Under the pieces are notes generated by a model, which saw only the letters and a program-made list of their open reading frames with translations, had not been told where the DNA came from and made no database searches. The position numbers were made by a program, and so were the translations under genes. Shown here piece by piece: positions 10,147-22,400 of a stretch of 64,000 nt of DNA. Origin of the DNA: Aplidium turbinatum. Its lineage: Eukaryota > Chordata > Ascidiacea > Aplousobranchia > Polyclinidae. Every line of letters begins with the position of its first letter. Position 1 is the first letter of the stretch. The stretch is taken from contig OU964935.1 in the NCBI GenBank assembly GCA_918807975.1, positions 6,969,823 to 7,033,822 on the forward strand, written 5' to 3'.

Positions 10147-11938
10147 CATCCAGACATCATTGTTGGATCATCCCTACCACCGATGTGCTCGGGATGTTGC
10201 TAGCAATAATTTACAACTAGGTATGAGCATATGCTTTGGACTACTCGGCGTCCGCTGCACTGATATTCGACTCTAGTGGAATGTGTTCAAATAATACTTA
10301 CAAGTAGCTATGCGTTTCAATTCAATTAACAAGTAGTAATTGTAGCGTAGAAGCAAAGAGCACACAGAGCGAATCTAAATATCTTCAGACATACAAACAC
10401 ACACAGTAGCGTAGCAAGTGTTCCCAGCGCCCGGCAATAATAAAACATTACACTCCCTGATAACAAGTAGTCTAAGCCGTGAAGTAGGCTATGATGCTTT
10501 ATTGTGGATTTTGAAGTTTTATTATTAGGCTACTGTTAATTTAACGCTCACTGATACTTCTCGTAGGGATAGTTGGCCAGTGGGGCACGGTGATCAGTTG
10601 TATGGGTGTTCATGTTTTTAACAGGCTTTAAAGTAAAACACTCATTAGATTTGCAGTTTGCTCAATAGCTGTTCATATCGTATGAAAATAAACTGATGTG
10701 ACAAAATACAAAGAGTCACTGTGCAAATCAAGCATGTGTTTGACAATCTCTAAAAAATGTGAACACCAAAATAATTGTTCACCGTTCCCCATTGCAGTTG
10801 ACCCACCCTTCAGCTACTGTACTATGTTCATACTCTGCCTGGCTTCGATTATTGTAACTTATCCTTCTATAAAATATTCAAGGCTAATAGATGCAATAAA
10901 CAAAAAACAAAGCTGTTAATGCATTTTATTTGTGAAAGCAAACTTCCAGAAGAAGTTTATCGAAAACTGTTACTGGCCTTCATTCTACAAAAAAATATCT
11001 TTGAAGCTATGTGCTACAGCAGAAGCTCTAGATTTAACGCATGCGCCATGTCCTATTTCCTTGCAAACTCGAACAACTCAAGCATTGATGGCTTGTTTGG
11101 TTGCATCAGCAATAAATGACCAGGCTCAAATAGACTAAACTTTTGCTTATTACGTTGATGTCTGCTGCATAACTACAGCGTGTATGTTTAGTGAATTCAT
11201 GCACTGCGCGATATAAGCTATGACAGATGACTTGCATTTTTGTCAGCAGGCACTCTTCGACTAGGCTACTCAATGTAAATACAACATATCTGCAAGCATT
11301 TGTTATATTTGGTTCTGAGATGCTTTTCCGTTACGTGAAAGAAAGTAGTTTGAATTATGACTGAGATCGTGTAAGCCTAGGCTACGTTTGACATAACATG
11401 GTGCAAAAAAAAATATTGGATGTTAACTACATTTTTTGTTCTATGAAATGTTCCTAGATCCCAGGTCACTATTTGCAATTTTGAAGCTAAATTTTTCCAT
11501 TGTTTATTTTTTATTAGTTTTTACTTTCGTTAAACTCTTTCGGCCCCCAATAATTTTTTTAAATTCATTGCAGGCGCAATATTAACATACTTAATTTTAA
11601 AAATTATCAAGTAGCCTTATCAATTTAAAAAAAGCAACTAGTAAATAAAAAATATATCAAGTATTTTTGTTGAATTAACCTTAAGAAAACAAGGCGAAGA
11701 TGTGGCACTTCATCTTGCCTGATGGTGTAATGATAAGCACGTGACTACTGGTACCCAATGGAGTAGGCTAGCTTACACAGAGGAGACAGTTAGACTCGTA
11801 GAGGAATCAATAAAATACTTTTACTTTTTTTCTCAAACAAATAAATTTAACACGAACAAACGATTTAGCTAAATTTTAAAACGTTTTTCCTTCGGTCAGC
11901 AATTCTAAACCTCCATTAGCAGATTTGCAGGGTATAGG
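10147..11938. other. Intergenic stretch between hAT elements
   Basis: No gene recognised. Open frames at 10698-11138 show no family signature and overlap each other in different frames. AT-rich, with several TAGGCTA/TAGGCCTA words. Confidence 0.5.
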
Positions 11939-11946
11939 GTCACTAC

Positions 11947-14254
11947 CAGGGCCGGATTAAGGGTTTATGGGGCCCTGGGCTGAGCTGAAAGTGGGGGCCC
12001 TTATCAAGTGACATTTTTCGCTGAAAAGGTTATCGATCAATGACGCTAAATGCATTTCTCAGCAGCTGGGGGCTCCGCCTCCAAACCCCGAGTTGTGTGT
12101 ATTGTGTAGTTGGTATTGTGATTTGCTGCGATTGGGATTGAAAAAAGCGTTTAAACAGGAACATTGTTTTTAGAACAACAAAATGACATAATTCGTTTAA
12201 TGCTGACTTTATTAAAGGGGCTCAAACTCTCAAACTTACCAGAGCGACGCCACTATTCTCTAGGTACGCCACTGTTCTCCAGTTGTCTTTTTGAAAGCAA
12301 AACCAATCATTTTAGAGCAGATCAACAAACGTATCCGTTTGTGAGATAGACTATCACTGTTCAAAGTGAACTCGATCTTTTCTCCACAATTTTTAGTGGC
12401 AACACTTTCAATACAAATAGCTTATAGGCGATTATTGATATAAGCTACTGTACGATAACATGTTCATTTTGTGCAATAGGCCTACTGTACTGTTCAAAAC
12501 AAACAATTTTGCCCCAAGAAAATTGTGAGGACAAACCTGGTTAATTTTCAACAGTATTTCTTCGGAAAAGATTCGTTTTCTGGTTAAAAAGCAAATTTAG
12601 CAATGACTAAACTTTTAGTGCCTGGTGTGAATGGTGTCGAATACTTAAACACAAAACTGTTGAGATACAGAGCGAGCAAAGTAAGCTTAATCGTTTCACA
12701 AAAAAAACTAAACGTTTGTTTTTGGCCGCAACTTTATGTATGAACTGTGAATTGTTTGTCAGCTTCACACGATAAAAACAGAATCTATATTCATAGAAGT
12801 AGGCTATAGGCCATAAGTAAAAAGGAAACTGCAAACTGGTAGGCGGTACCGGTAGTCATTTTGTTTGCTGCCCTAGAAAATTGTTCATATCAACTCAAAT
12901 GGACGCTTTCTTACTTTTCTCGTGGCTACATCGCTGATCAATTCTTCAAAATTCAATGAATCCAAAATATCGTGTTCAATGCTTAGAAGCGAAAGATTCG
13001 AAACTCGATCTTGTCGCGAAGAATTTCGAACTTCGGTTTTGATTCTCTTTAATTTTGAAAAAGATCTTTCTCCACTGCAGTTAGAGACCATCACACACAA
13101 ATACATTCGCAGAGCAACGAAGACACTGGGAAAGGTTTCAACGCACCTGTCTTCACTTAGAAGTAAAAACATGTTGAGCTCAACACTGTCTTCCACGTTG
13201 TGTTTATAAGGGTTTTCTGAAGCTTCTTTTCCACCATCAGCAGTTTTCACTTTGAAAAGTTCTGCAAAATGAACTGTTTCTTTTGGAAAATTGGCTTCCA
13301 AATCCATGAGATATTCCTTCATCAATGCAACAGTAGCTTGATGAATCTCGTTAGGGCTAAGATCCGTCAGTTTTGAAATGAAACCAAACTTACTTTCGAC
13401 GTCACGGTATGCTTTCAACCGCTTATCCAGTTCTGCAGATAGTTTGTCAATTATGGCAAGATACACTTCAACTGTAAATTTATCTCTTGGGGAAAAAATC
13501 GTTGGCTCTGTAGAGGGCTCATCAAAATGCCTATAACGTTGGGTTTGAATTCGTTTTGAAAAACCTGCGTAGGTGTTGGATCCACATTTCTTCTTACCTT
13601 TTTTTTCATACGTTTCAAAGTTAGATCTTTCGCTTTTGACAAAGCTCATGAGACTTTGTAACAACTGTACTGCATTATTCAAACACAATCCACTTGTTTG
13701 AAGGGACAGGTTTGTTTTTTAAAACCTTTCCAAAATTGCATTCCACATTTCAAGCAAAATAGCTGTCTCCAGTTGTTTCAACTTTTTTACAAGTCCTTCT
13801 CCTACGACTTTGCTCTCTCGAGATTGAGCATCATCAGAGGCCAATTCTTCAAGCGCTAAAATGGTCTCACCGTAGGCTATCCTTTGTTTAATGCACTAAC
13901 TGCATCCTATCTATCTGACCATCTTGTATCAGATAATGTCTTTAAAACAGGCAAACCATCTAGGAATTTTCGGTGGACTTGCCAACGATGAGTAAACGAG
14001 ACGAGCCATGAATAAAGGCTTTGCAACAATTCAAAAATTAAGCTCAGCGGCAAAACGGCATGTTTCTACAGCACATTTACCGATTAAATTAAGTGAATGT
14101 GCTGTGCAATCTGCTTGTTTGAGACACGAATTAAAGCAGCAATCTCCAGCTGTGCAACAAAGAAAATTAATATTTTTTTTTCTTTGAGGTGGGGGCCCCC
14201 AAAAGTGGGGGCCCTGGGCTTCAGCCCAGTCCGCCCCCTCTTAACCCGGCACTG
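11947..14254 (-). mobile_element. hAT transposon with transposase remnant
   Basis: Ends CAGGGCCGGATTAAGG and CTTAACCCGGCACTG are inverted. A perfect 8-bp target duplication GTCACTAC lies at 11939-11946 and 14255-14262. GGGGGCCC-rich sub-terminal blocks are mirrored on both sides (11980-12000, 14188-14230). The coding strand is minus. A 267-codon transposase C-terminal part is intact at 13688-12885. The minus strand upstream of it (to about 14030) gives transposase-like words such as LKTLSDTRWSDR but is interrupted by stops, so the element is defective. Confidence 0.9.
12885..13688 (-). CDS. hAT transposase, C-terminal part with dimerisation domain
   Basis: 267 codons. The last third matches the hAT C-terminal dimerisation region: VALRMYLCVMVSNCSGERSF, followed by SKLKRIKTEVRNSSRQDRVS and SIEHDILDSLNFEELI. 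The S-ERSFSKLKRIK core is diagnostic. The middle (FTVEVYLAIIDKLSAELDKR) is the helical region seen in DUF4371-type hAT transposases. The zinc-finger and first catalytic acidic residue would lie upstream (minus-strand 13.7-14.0 kb), where stops interrupt the frame. Probably not functional. Confidence 0.85.
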   Translation of the reverse strand: MCLNNAVQLLQSLMSFVKSERSNFETYEKKGKKKCGSNTYAGFSKRIQTQRYRHFDEPSTEPTIFSPRDKFTVEVYLAIIDKLSAELDKRLKAYRDVESKFGFISKLTDLSPNEIHQATVALMKEYLMDLEANFPKETVHFAELFKVKTADGGKEASENPYKHNVEDSVELNMFLLLSEDRCVETFPSVFVALRMYLCVMVSNCSGERSFSKLKRIKTEVRNSSRQDRVSNLSLLSIEHDILDSLNFEELISDVATRKVRKRPFELI

Positions 14255-14262
14255 GTCACTAC

Positions 14263-16489
14263 TCACTAGTCTTCACACCCAGTTGGTTGACGTTGCCTGC
14301 TACACAGATAGATATCCCTGGCCTGTTACAAACATTTTATGACTATTATTTTATTTAGTTATTTGATGGTTTTGGTAAGAAATTGAAGTTACATAGGCCT
14401 ACTCACAAATCTCTTTGTTTTTAGTGGTTTGTTTGTTGGTTTTGAACTCAACAAACGACAGTGAGAGCTCTCGATGTTGGGGTTGCTCAACGAGACAAGT
14501 CGATCCTTGCCTTCTGTCAGAAACAGATTAGGTTTGTTGTAGCCCCGAAAACAGATTTTACTATTTCATGCCATAGATTCACAATTAAAAATAACTGCTA
14601 CTGTAGTTTAGTTTGATGTATTGTTGCAAGTTAAATCAACGTACAAATCAATTTACCAAAACGTTTTGCTACAACAACTATAAAAAAGAGAATTGCGCAA
14701 GAACGGTCAATCACGGTGTATTTATCTAATATGACAATTCATAGCAATAGTCCACAGTACCGCAATATTGTAGCAGCCGAGCATGCTGCAATGAAGCAGT
14801 CCAAATTCTCCAATTCATCAATTACAATAAATGATTGTGGCTGGTACTTGATTGATCGAAAGAAAGCGAAATATGACAAATTAAGTAAAATGTTACATCT
14901 TTGGCGTTGTTGCGCTCAAGCGGAATTGTCAAGACGTTAGTCAAGACTAAATGACCACCGAGAAACGTTTATTCTCAAAAACCTAAACAGGTTTTCGAGG
15001 CCAAGAAGGAAACCCAAGTTCTAAACTTATTGAGTTTAAAACAGTTGCGCAGCGTGACCATTTTTTTAGGTGTCCACTTTTTCAGTAAACTTTAAAGTTT
15101 AAACATATAGTCTACTTATATTAAAGATAATCGAGCTGACGCGATTGAACTGCATTTTTAAATACAAGTAGACTAAAGTTTGCTGTTGTTCAAAAAAGTA
15201 AACACCCAAAAAATGGTCACGCTACCCCACTGGCTTAGAAAAATTGTTCTCAAAGTGGGAGATATCGACCCCGCTGGGGTAAAAATAGTGGGGTAAAAAT
15301 GTCAAGATGTAACTGAGGAGTGAAAACATTAAACCACTAACTAATAGCCTATATTCGATGCAATTATCGTTACCCATGCATTGCCTTCCGATTATGCCAA
15401 ATATCTCAAACCTTTGTAAAGGCCACCAAGCTAATGCATCACATTGAACCTCAAAGCATGCGATCTTATGTTAATTTTGTGGAATAGCCCAGGCAACTCT
15501 GTAAAGGAGGAAAAAATAATGTTTCTAAAGGGAAGGAAAGCGATGGAGCAACAACGTTTGAGAACCACTGGTTTAAAATAACAGCAAAAAATTAGTTCCT
15601 CAATCAAAATTGGTTACACTGATAGAGCAACGCTTACTGTGTTTCAGCACAATGTCTTGTTCATAAATTGCATCCGATTGAACATCTTAGTCTTTATCAA
15701 AACAAAATAAAAACCAGTATAACCTATGATTGTAGTATGACGGAGTCTCATGCTTGTAAACCAACTTGCAACCAGTCACTCGGCTTCAAGATCAAAGACG
15801 ATTGTCAGGTTACTTTGACACATTGTTAACGAATTTCAAATAAACACTGAATAATCTTTAAGTTGTAATCTTTGTGAAATATGATCTATAAATGAGGAAG
15901 AAACCACAATTTGTTGCGGATCATAGCCTGCAATGTCATGTTAATTTATTTGTTTCAAAAACGTCTTATAATAAATAACAAAAGTGAGGAATTAATTGCC
16001 ATCATAAGAAAAAAGTACAAACAAAGTACAACACGGTATGGACGAAGACAGTGGGGTACGCGGAGAGAAGGCATTGAGCCATGGATTTAGTATTTGCTTA
16101 GTCAATGGCAACATTGTTATTTGCTTTGGAAGTGCAATCCAAAACACATCAAACGCCGTATACTCCAATTCGTTAACGTTTCTAGCAATAGTTGCAACGT
16201 TCATCTGATGAAAGTCGATTTATTGCTTCACTGGCGTTTCGTGCACCATCACAACGCGCATCCTCGGAGCGAATAACATACAAAATAAATTTACAAAGTT
16301 ACACGCTGCAGTGCGGTTGAAAACAAAAGAAAAAAATGAAACAAACAGTATTTTAATTCGTTAAATTACTGAAATTTTTTCGTAAAACGGCGAGCATACT
16401 CATCATATAGCATTATAGCCCAATGCCCCCTCCTCTGCGTACATCAATGAGCAGAAATTTGCATAAACTTAGGGGGGTTGCTCTTTCCT
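14263..16489. other. Intergenic DNA downstream of gene B
   Basis: No gene recognised. A hAT-like terminus GAGAACCACTG ends at about 15574, and a loosely matching CACTGGCTTAGAAAAATTG block at 15230 may be its other end, but no target duplication pairs them. A repeated phrase ATGGTCACGCT / GCGTGACCATTTTTTTAGG at 15052-15072 and 15212-15226 is an inverted pair with AAGTAGACT/AGTCTACTT, forming a hairpin arm of about 80 bp (15050-15228). Confidence 0.45.
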
Positions 16490-19400
16490 TTATGCTTTTA
16501 AATGCGCCTTTACCTGTATACTATTATTCCACCTTTTCATGGAACAATACGCCAGCAGTCCAAACAATACCGCTAGACATGAAACAAAAAAACTAAACCA
16601 AGCCATATAAAAAGAAAATCCCAGAATAGGAGTCATATCGGTATCGACGACAAATATTGTCTTGGCATTTGGAAAGATGTGGTCTGGTGGCAAAAAAGCA
16701 GATCTAAGCTTTGCGAACGAAGACCTTCCGACGTTGTATCCTGCAAGGAGTTTTTTAATTGGAAAATTTTGTTTTTCTATGAAATCAATCATCAGATGTC
16801 TCCCTTCTTGAAATGTGTAGTTCAGAAAATCTCTGGAATTTTTCATGTTCCTTCTTTGAGAAATAATGCAATTGTACAATCCGATTCCAACAAAAATTGC
16901 TGATGACAAAAAAACAAATGCAATTATTGTTATCTGAAAAATGTTTTGATGTCGGCCAACTAATTAGGTAGGCTAAACGTTTAATAGTAGCCTAAGTTAG
17001 GGAGCTCATTTTTATGTTTTTTATCTTTACAGAGTAAACAAATATGCAAGAAAAAGACTAAATTAGGCAGTACGCACGCATGTCAATCCTGCGAACGCGC
17101 TATTCAATGCGTAATGGGTTGGTCTTGTTTCATTTTGCAAAGTTAAATGGTTTTAAAAACTTTTATTTGAGCCTGAACCTTTTCATTAGTTTTTCTTGCC
17201 CAAACCATTGCAACGTTGATTGTAAAGCAAGGATATTTGTGTTACGCTTGTAGGTTCTCCAGAATAGCTACAGAGACCCTCAAGGTAAAGAAATTGAAAA
17301 GAAATCTTAGCACGAGAAAGAGCTGTATGTACAAGTGATAAATCGCTGTGTAGTTACCAAGTCCTACTGCATTAAATATGAGCTGCTCATAGCCACAGTA
17401 AGGCACGACGTAATCAAGCGCAAGGAACTATGTAGGCCTACACTGTACAGAGCACTAACACTAACGTAAAACGAAGGTTACTGAACTGTATCAATTTGTA
17501 ACTTCTTTTTAGGGACCGTTAATTCAATAACCGATTCATACAAGCAAAAGCTTTGATGTAAGTAGGCTAAGCCAATAACTCATCGCTTTTGGAGTCCAAG
17601 GAAATCGTTACTAGTAAGTTACCATGCTAAAAGCATGCTCTAAATTCATAGTCTGGAAACGTAAAAGTTACTTTGCTTCAATACTAAATTTAAAAAATGT
17701 GCTGCCTACTCACATCCAAATATATAGACGACATATCCAATTCGAGTAAAGCTTCGAATACGCCATTTTCTACGTTGATGAGAAAAGGCCATACATAAGG
17801 CTAGAGAAAAGAGAGCAATGTCTAAAGATAGCATGACTCCCCCAACGATAAATAGTCCAACGACCACTCGTTCTTGCGCATTCAATGCAGATACTAAAAC
17901 AGAAAAAAATATATTTAAGCTACCGGTACACGCTTCTTCTCGATTCTATCGGAAACGAAAACTTAAATTTGACCAGTAGTCTACACTCTACATTGCAGCA
18001 GATGTTCCGCTAACTTGAATATACTTTTTAATTTCAGTAAGTATTATTTTCATGTCTAATAATAAAACTATTATTTCACTCTTATATATTTTTTTACAGT
18101 TGGAGGTGTGTTTTATTCTTGATTACCGCACATTCTTTATGCTGAATGAAAGCAATCGGTTTCCTCATACAATATTATACATCATCGTAGAATTGTGTTC
18201 ATTTCGTTAAAAACACAAAAAGCAGTGTGACATTGCTAGCGTACATCATTACACTCTTAGTTACGTTTTTAGGAGAGTAGTTGAGCCAATAGTTGAACAA
18301 AAATGGACTGCAATAGATATGAAGCACTGCATGTAACACAACCCAAAAAGAAAATGGTGTTATCGTTTTGTAACACAAAATTAGAGTTAAGATTCGAATT
18401 TTGCTGATCAATTTATTTTTTACACCTTCACCTAGTTCTAAGTTAATAAAACTTCAGAGAGCTAGCAACGTTGCTTTATCTCTGGCTATTGAACCATTGC
18501 GTACCAACAATAGCGTTAACAGAGTGGTTCAGAGGATACTATTGGGCCTGAAGCTCGCGATGATTTTATAGACTTGTAACCTTTGCAAGAGGCTCGGAAA
18601 CATGAAGAATCCACTCATGTTCTTTGGAAATAGTGTAGTTTTCCAAGAAGTGTTTTGATTTGGGGCCAAAGAATGTCACTTGTACTGAGCCCAAATCAAC
18701 CATGCGTACAAATCACTACTTTTGTTTCAAGAAATGACACCAAAAGCGCTGGGGTACAGAGGGTACAGTAGGAATTGAAACTAGTCGTCAACTGTCAGTC
18801 AAGACGACTAAAACAAACAAATCAAATTACAAATTGAACTAGACAGTAAAAAGGGTGGTTGCCGCAGAGCGACAGCTGTTCCTGATTCAGGGATGAGACA
18901 TTTTCTCAGCCTATTAAATTGGATATGCTCTATGAAATCGCAGTGTCCATCCATCCTGTAAGGCAGGTCTCAGTGAACAAAGCACCAGGTAGTCCGTTGC
19001 AACCAGTTCTCCTGAAGCTGCACGTTTCGACCTTGTTGGACATGATTCTGGCCACGAGAGTGTGCGTAGGCTAACCCTCGCACAACCTAGACCACCCAAA
19101 ACAACCATACAAGCGAATGACCTTTGTCTTAATTTGGACCTGGACCAAACAAAGCCCAATGGTGATAATATCACGGGTAACGGAAGCAGGCTAGGTAGAG
19201 TTGGAAGCCTCCAGCCAAGTTGCAGACATTGGCGACGGATCTATGATGATCGTCTTCCAAGGAACTGCGGTGACATTTGGTTTCGGTGGCAAGACCCATG
19301 TCTGAGCTGGCCTATCTAGGATTTCCCACAGCCAATCCCACATGGAGAAGACCCACATGGGAACATCGGACACCACAATTTTCATCTGGTCAGCTTGTCG

Positions 19401-22400
19401 TGGCTGGTGGATTATACCCACTTAGCTGTCGACCTTCGCATACTGTATATCTATGAATACTAAGCTACCCTTCACATTGAGTGCTCGGAGCGTCCGTACA
19501 CTACTGTACAAGACAAAAGCAACAATGACGATTGAGATTAAATATACAGTAGATCCGAATTTCACCGAGCGGATATTTCAAAGTTTGAAATATTATTGTT
19601 TTTAACATTGGTAGTAAGGTAGAAACAGTGGGCTGACTTCGGAGAAGCAAAAAGTCAAGCCTCGGAGAAGCAAAAAGAGCAACGGAAGAACGTGACATGT
19701 GGAAGAAAATGACAGTCAACCTTCGGATCGGAGACGGCACGTGGTGATGATGATGATGATGAGTAAGGTAAAGGTCCCATACTCAGATATTGAGCTTTGA
19801 GGTATGGGAAGATTAGGTTCTTGCTATACTCGGACTTTGACACTAACGAGAGTAGGGTGGCAAGTTCCTTTCTCTCGGCCGCCTTTCTTTCAGCAACTAT
19901 GCCCACCCAATTAACTGCACCCTTAGTGAACGTGACTAAGTCTGGATAATTAGCAAATCTTTAGGTTACGATTTTACATCAAAGGAAAAAGTACATTACT
20001 GCATTGCTGCTTCAGAACGAAACAAAACTTTAAAAAAAATGAGCCTACAAACCGGTGGTTTAGTGGTTATTACGCTCGCCTCTGAATCGGTAGGCATGGG
20101 TTCGATACCCTGTCGGGTCATACCATACACTTTTTAAAAGAGGTACTGAATCTTATTCCTGCTTGACACACTCACCAATGGAATATAAATTCGGGTAACA
20201 ATACACTCAATTGTGTTACTTTACGGCCGCACTGACACCGTCTGATTTATAAAGCACTGAAGAGCAACGCATATCTGATACAAGATACAGAAAGATACAG
20301 TAGCCTAGGCCTACTATATAAAAACACGCATTATTATTATATAGGCTACGTCGAAAATTTCAAGTCATTTCAGAAAATAGCATTACCAACCGTACAGGTA
20401 GGGTGCAGATTAAAGCTTGCATTTTACTTGAAAACGTTAAGTTATGCTTCGTACAAAGTTTTTAACTTACTTGGTATTGGAAGGTTAAAGTTGGCAAACG
20501 AACCCATCGAAAAGCTGATTTTGAACAGGCCTTTGTAAATACACAAATTTTGGTCTTTCAAAAGCATTTTGGTTTGAGAATAATTCGGAACGAAACTTTG
20601 TGGCACTGACAAGAGGCTGTCAAACAGCTTTTTGACTGAAACGCAAGCCTGAATAGAAAATAAGGGCAATAAAATAAAAAGGTTGCACTTAATGAACGAA
20701 GGAGCTTCAAGATCAAGCGGCACTGGTTCGACTCTCGGGGTGTGCGCTTGAGCAACGCATTATAAGAACTGTTTTCCATTCAGTGGCACCTAAATGTGGA
20801 GTAATTTCCCGGCAACAACACTTCAACAATCGGAAACTTCACTCTGCTAATCTCGGTAACCGGCCCTGCGTCAAAAGCCTTTACAAGTATGCGAAACTAC
20901 CAGGAATAACCTATCAAGGCTTTGTCAGTCCGAGGATAAAGATTCAAAACCAAACCATGAAGCAGGCAGAATATGACTAATGAGCAAGATTTTATGTAGC
21001 CTACTATTGAAATGCAAATGATTTCTTTCAAAATTTAAATATTTTTACATTTGTTTATTTCTATTGCAAACTTTGCCAGACATAAATTTAGATTCTTAGA
21101 ACTGGACAAGGCGGTATATAAACGCTTTTAAGGCCTTTACTGCTCTGAGTACGGCACTCACGGCCAGTCTTGGACAACTACTGTAAAAATTTTTTAGCTT
21201 TTCTAAATTAGAATAGAATTTTAATTAAAACTTTTTAAGTTATAACAAATTAAACTAGAATTTAAACAGATTACCGTACAATTAGTTGGACATAGCATGG
21301 CCATAGTTGTCACATACTTTTTTCTATTTAGATAAAAACGCCCATATATCATAATAAACATTGTGACGCAGGTAAATTACTAAATTAATCGAGTTTCTAA
21401 TAATTTCCCTAGTTAAGCAATGGAATGACAGGATGGCACTTGACCTTAATCGTTTTGTTGCATTTTCCTTGCATGAGGTTAACAAGCACGCAGATACCTT
21501 TCATTGCTAAATATGCTGTTAGAAAAACTAGAACTTTTGGCAAAACCGGAGATTAGATTAGAACTATCATTGGAGTAAACAAGTTATTATTAGATTGATT
21601 AGAATTGCAATTGCTAATATTTTGCTCTAATACACCAAATTGGACAACTAAAATTGTTTAGTTGTCAGTGATGGTTTAGGTAGCCTATCCCTGAAGTGTG
21701 CTCACGGCAAGGTGTAGTATATTAGGCCTGTGCTCCACAACAATTGTTCAAAAATTTGTTTGGAAATTGTTAGACACCAAATGCACAGCGACTGGTTTTA
21801 TTATTAAAAAAGCGCATAAAATGTATTATATCAGAAAATGATGTTTCATTTTGTGTCTTTTACGGTTGGATGCACGAGCTGTGAAACTTTTAAGCGATCG
21901 ATGAAGCCACTGTCTGATTAGTTAATATAATCAGTTTGCAGATTTTATCGGCGGATCAGTAGGCCTAATCGGCGATTCTAATCAGCAGATAAGGGTGGTG
22001 CATAAGAAAAAACTCAGACTGCGAGCGACGATTTAGGTCATTGCTGAGTGATCTGTTGTTGGCTATCTTTAAACACTTAGAAACAGTTTTGGTTCAAGAG
22101 TGCCATCCGATTTAAAAAAGTGCGGCTGGTGAAAAAAGATTGTGGAGAACTACATTAGGCTACACCCCAGACAGCAAATCAGTCGTTTTTTAGATTGATT
22201 CAACGTCCTTAGACGTTGAATCAATGTAAAAAAGTGACTGGTTTGCTGTATGGGACCTACACACCAGCAAAGTTTAAGCTTACATTATTTATAAAACGAA
22301 GGCTTACCTGAAGCCAATCTGATATCACCACTGACCAGATCACAGAGATTAATCCCAAACTGCCAGTCAAGATGGCCGCTATTTGAAGCCTAACGGCCAT
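16490..22400 (-). CDS. Gene B: four-transmembrane claudin/PMP22-like protein, 4 exons
   Basis: Minus strand. Exon 1 is 22400-22308 (donor GTAAGC), exon 2 20648-20471 (acceptor ATTCAG, donor GTAAGT), exon 3 17893-17714 (acceptor TTTTAG, donor GTGAGT) and exon 4 16899-16490 (acceptor TCATCAG). Total is 861 nt, 286 aa, phases 0, 1, 1, all in frame. The protein begins MAVRLQIAAILTGSLGLISV and its first span ends SDWLQ. Loop 1 starts ACVSVKKLFDSL and has CIYKGLFKI. Span 2 is VVVGLFIVGGVMLSLDIAL. A basic SHQRRKWRIRS link leads to span 3, which begins TRIGYVVYIFG and continues IFVGIGLYNC across the exon 3/4 junction. Span 4 is SFYMAWFSFFVSCLAVLFGL, then a basic tail. Gene A shares WLQ|AC at junction 1, TRIG before junction 3, and SFY(L/M)xW before span 4. 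Subfamily and ligand are unknown. Confidence 0.8.
18900..19440 (-). repeat. Second copy of the 9.0-9.8 kb dispersed repeat, inverted
   Basis: Reverse complement matches the 9.2-9.6 kb copy, with blocks such as ACAACCATACAAGCGAATG, CAATTTGGACCTGGACC and GATGATCGTC. It lies in intron 2 of gene B. The right side (19320-19440) extends beyond the other copy with CACATGGAGAAGACCCAC. No coding sequence recognised. Confidence 0.6.
20049..20275 (+). repeat. tRNA-derived SINE-like sequence, family 2
   Basis: A tRNA-like head, GTGGTTTAGTGGTTATTACG (A-box/D-arm) and GGGTTCGATACCC (perfect B-box/T-arm), runs from 20051 to about 20118. Its acceptor-like ends, ACCGG/TCGGGT, are imperfect. A non-tRNA body follows to about 20275. 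The anticodon arm is not well formed, so a functional tRNA is unlikely. It lies in intron 2 of gene B on the opposite strand. Confidence 0.55.
20694..20962 (+). repeat. tRNA-derived SINE, family 1, 5'-truncated
   Basis: Starts within the head (GAAGGAGCTTCAAGATCAAG), with the B-box GGTTCGACTCTCGG and the family body TTGAGCAACGC, CCATTCAGTGGCACC and CAACAATCGGAAACTTCAC, ending at GAGGATAAAGATTC. It is inserted in intron 1 of gene B only about 45 bp from the exon 2 acceptor, in the opposite orientation to the gene. Confidence 0.85.
22167..22254. repeat. Short palindromic MITE-like element
   Basis: An 88-bp near-perfect palindrome: CCCAGACAGCAAATCAGTC, then a TTGATTCAACGTC/GACGTTGAATCAA core, ending ACTGGTTTGCTGTATGGG. 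Related copies are at 43980-44040, 49268-49350 and a half copy at about 37645. It lies in the first-exon side of gene B intron 1, beside exon 1. The superfamily cannot be set from this alone. Confidence 0.7.
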
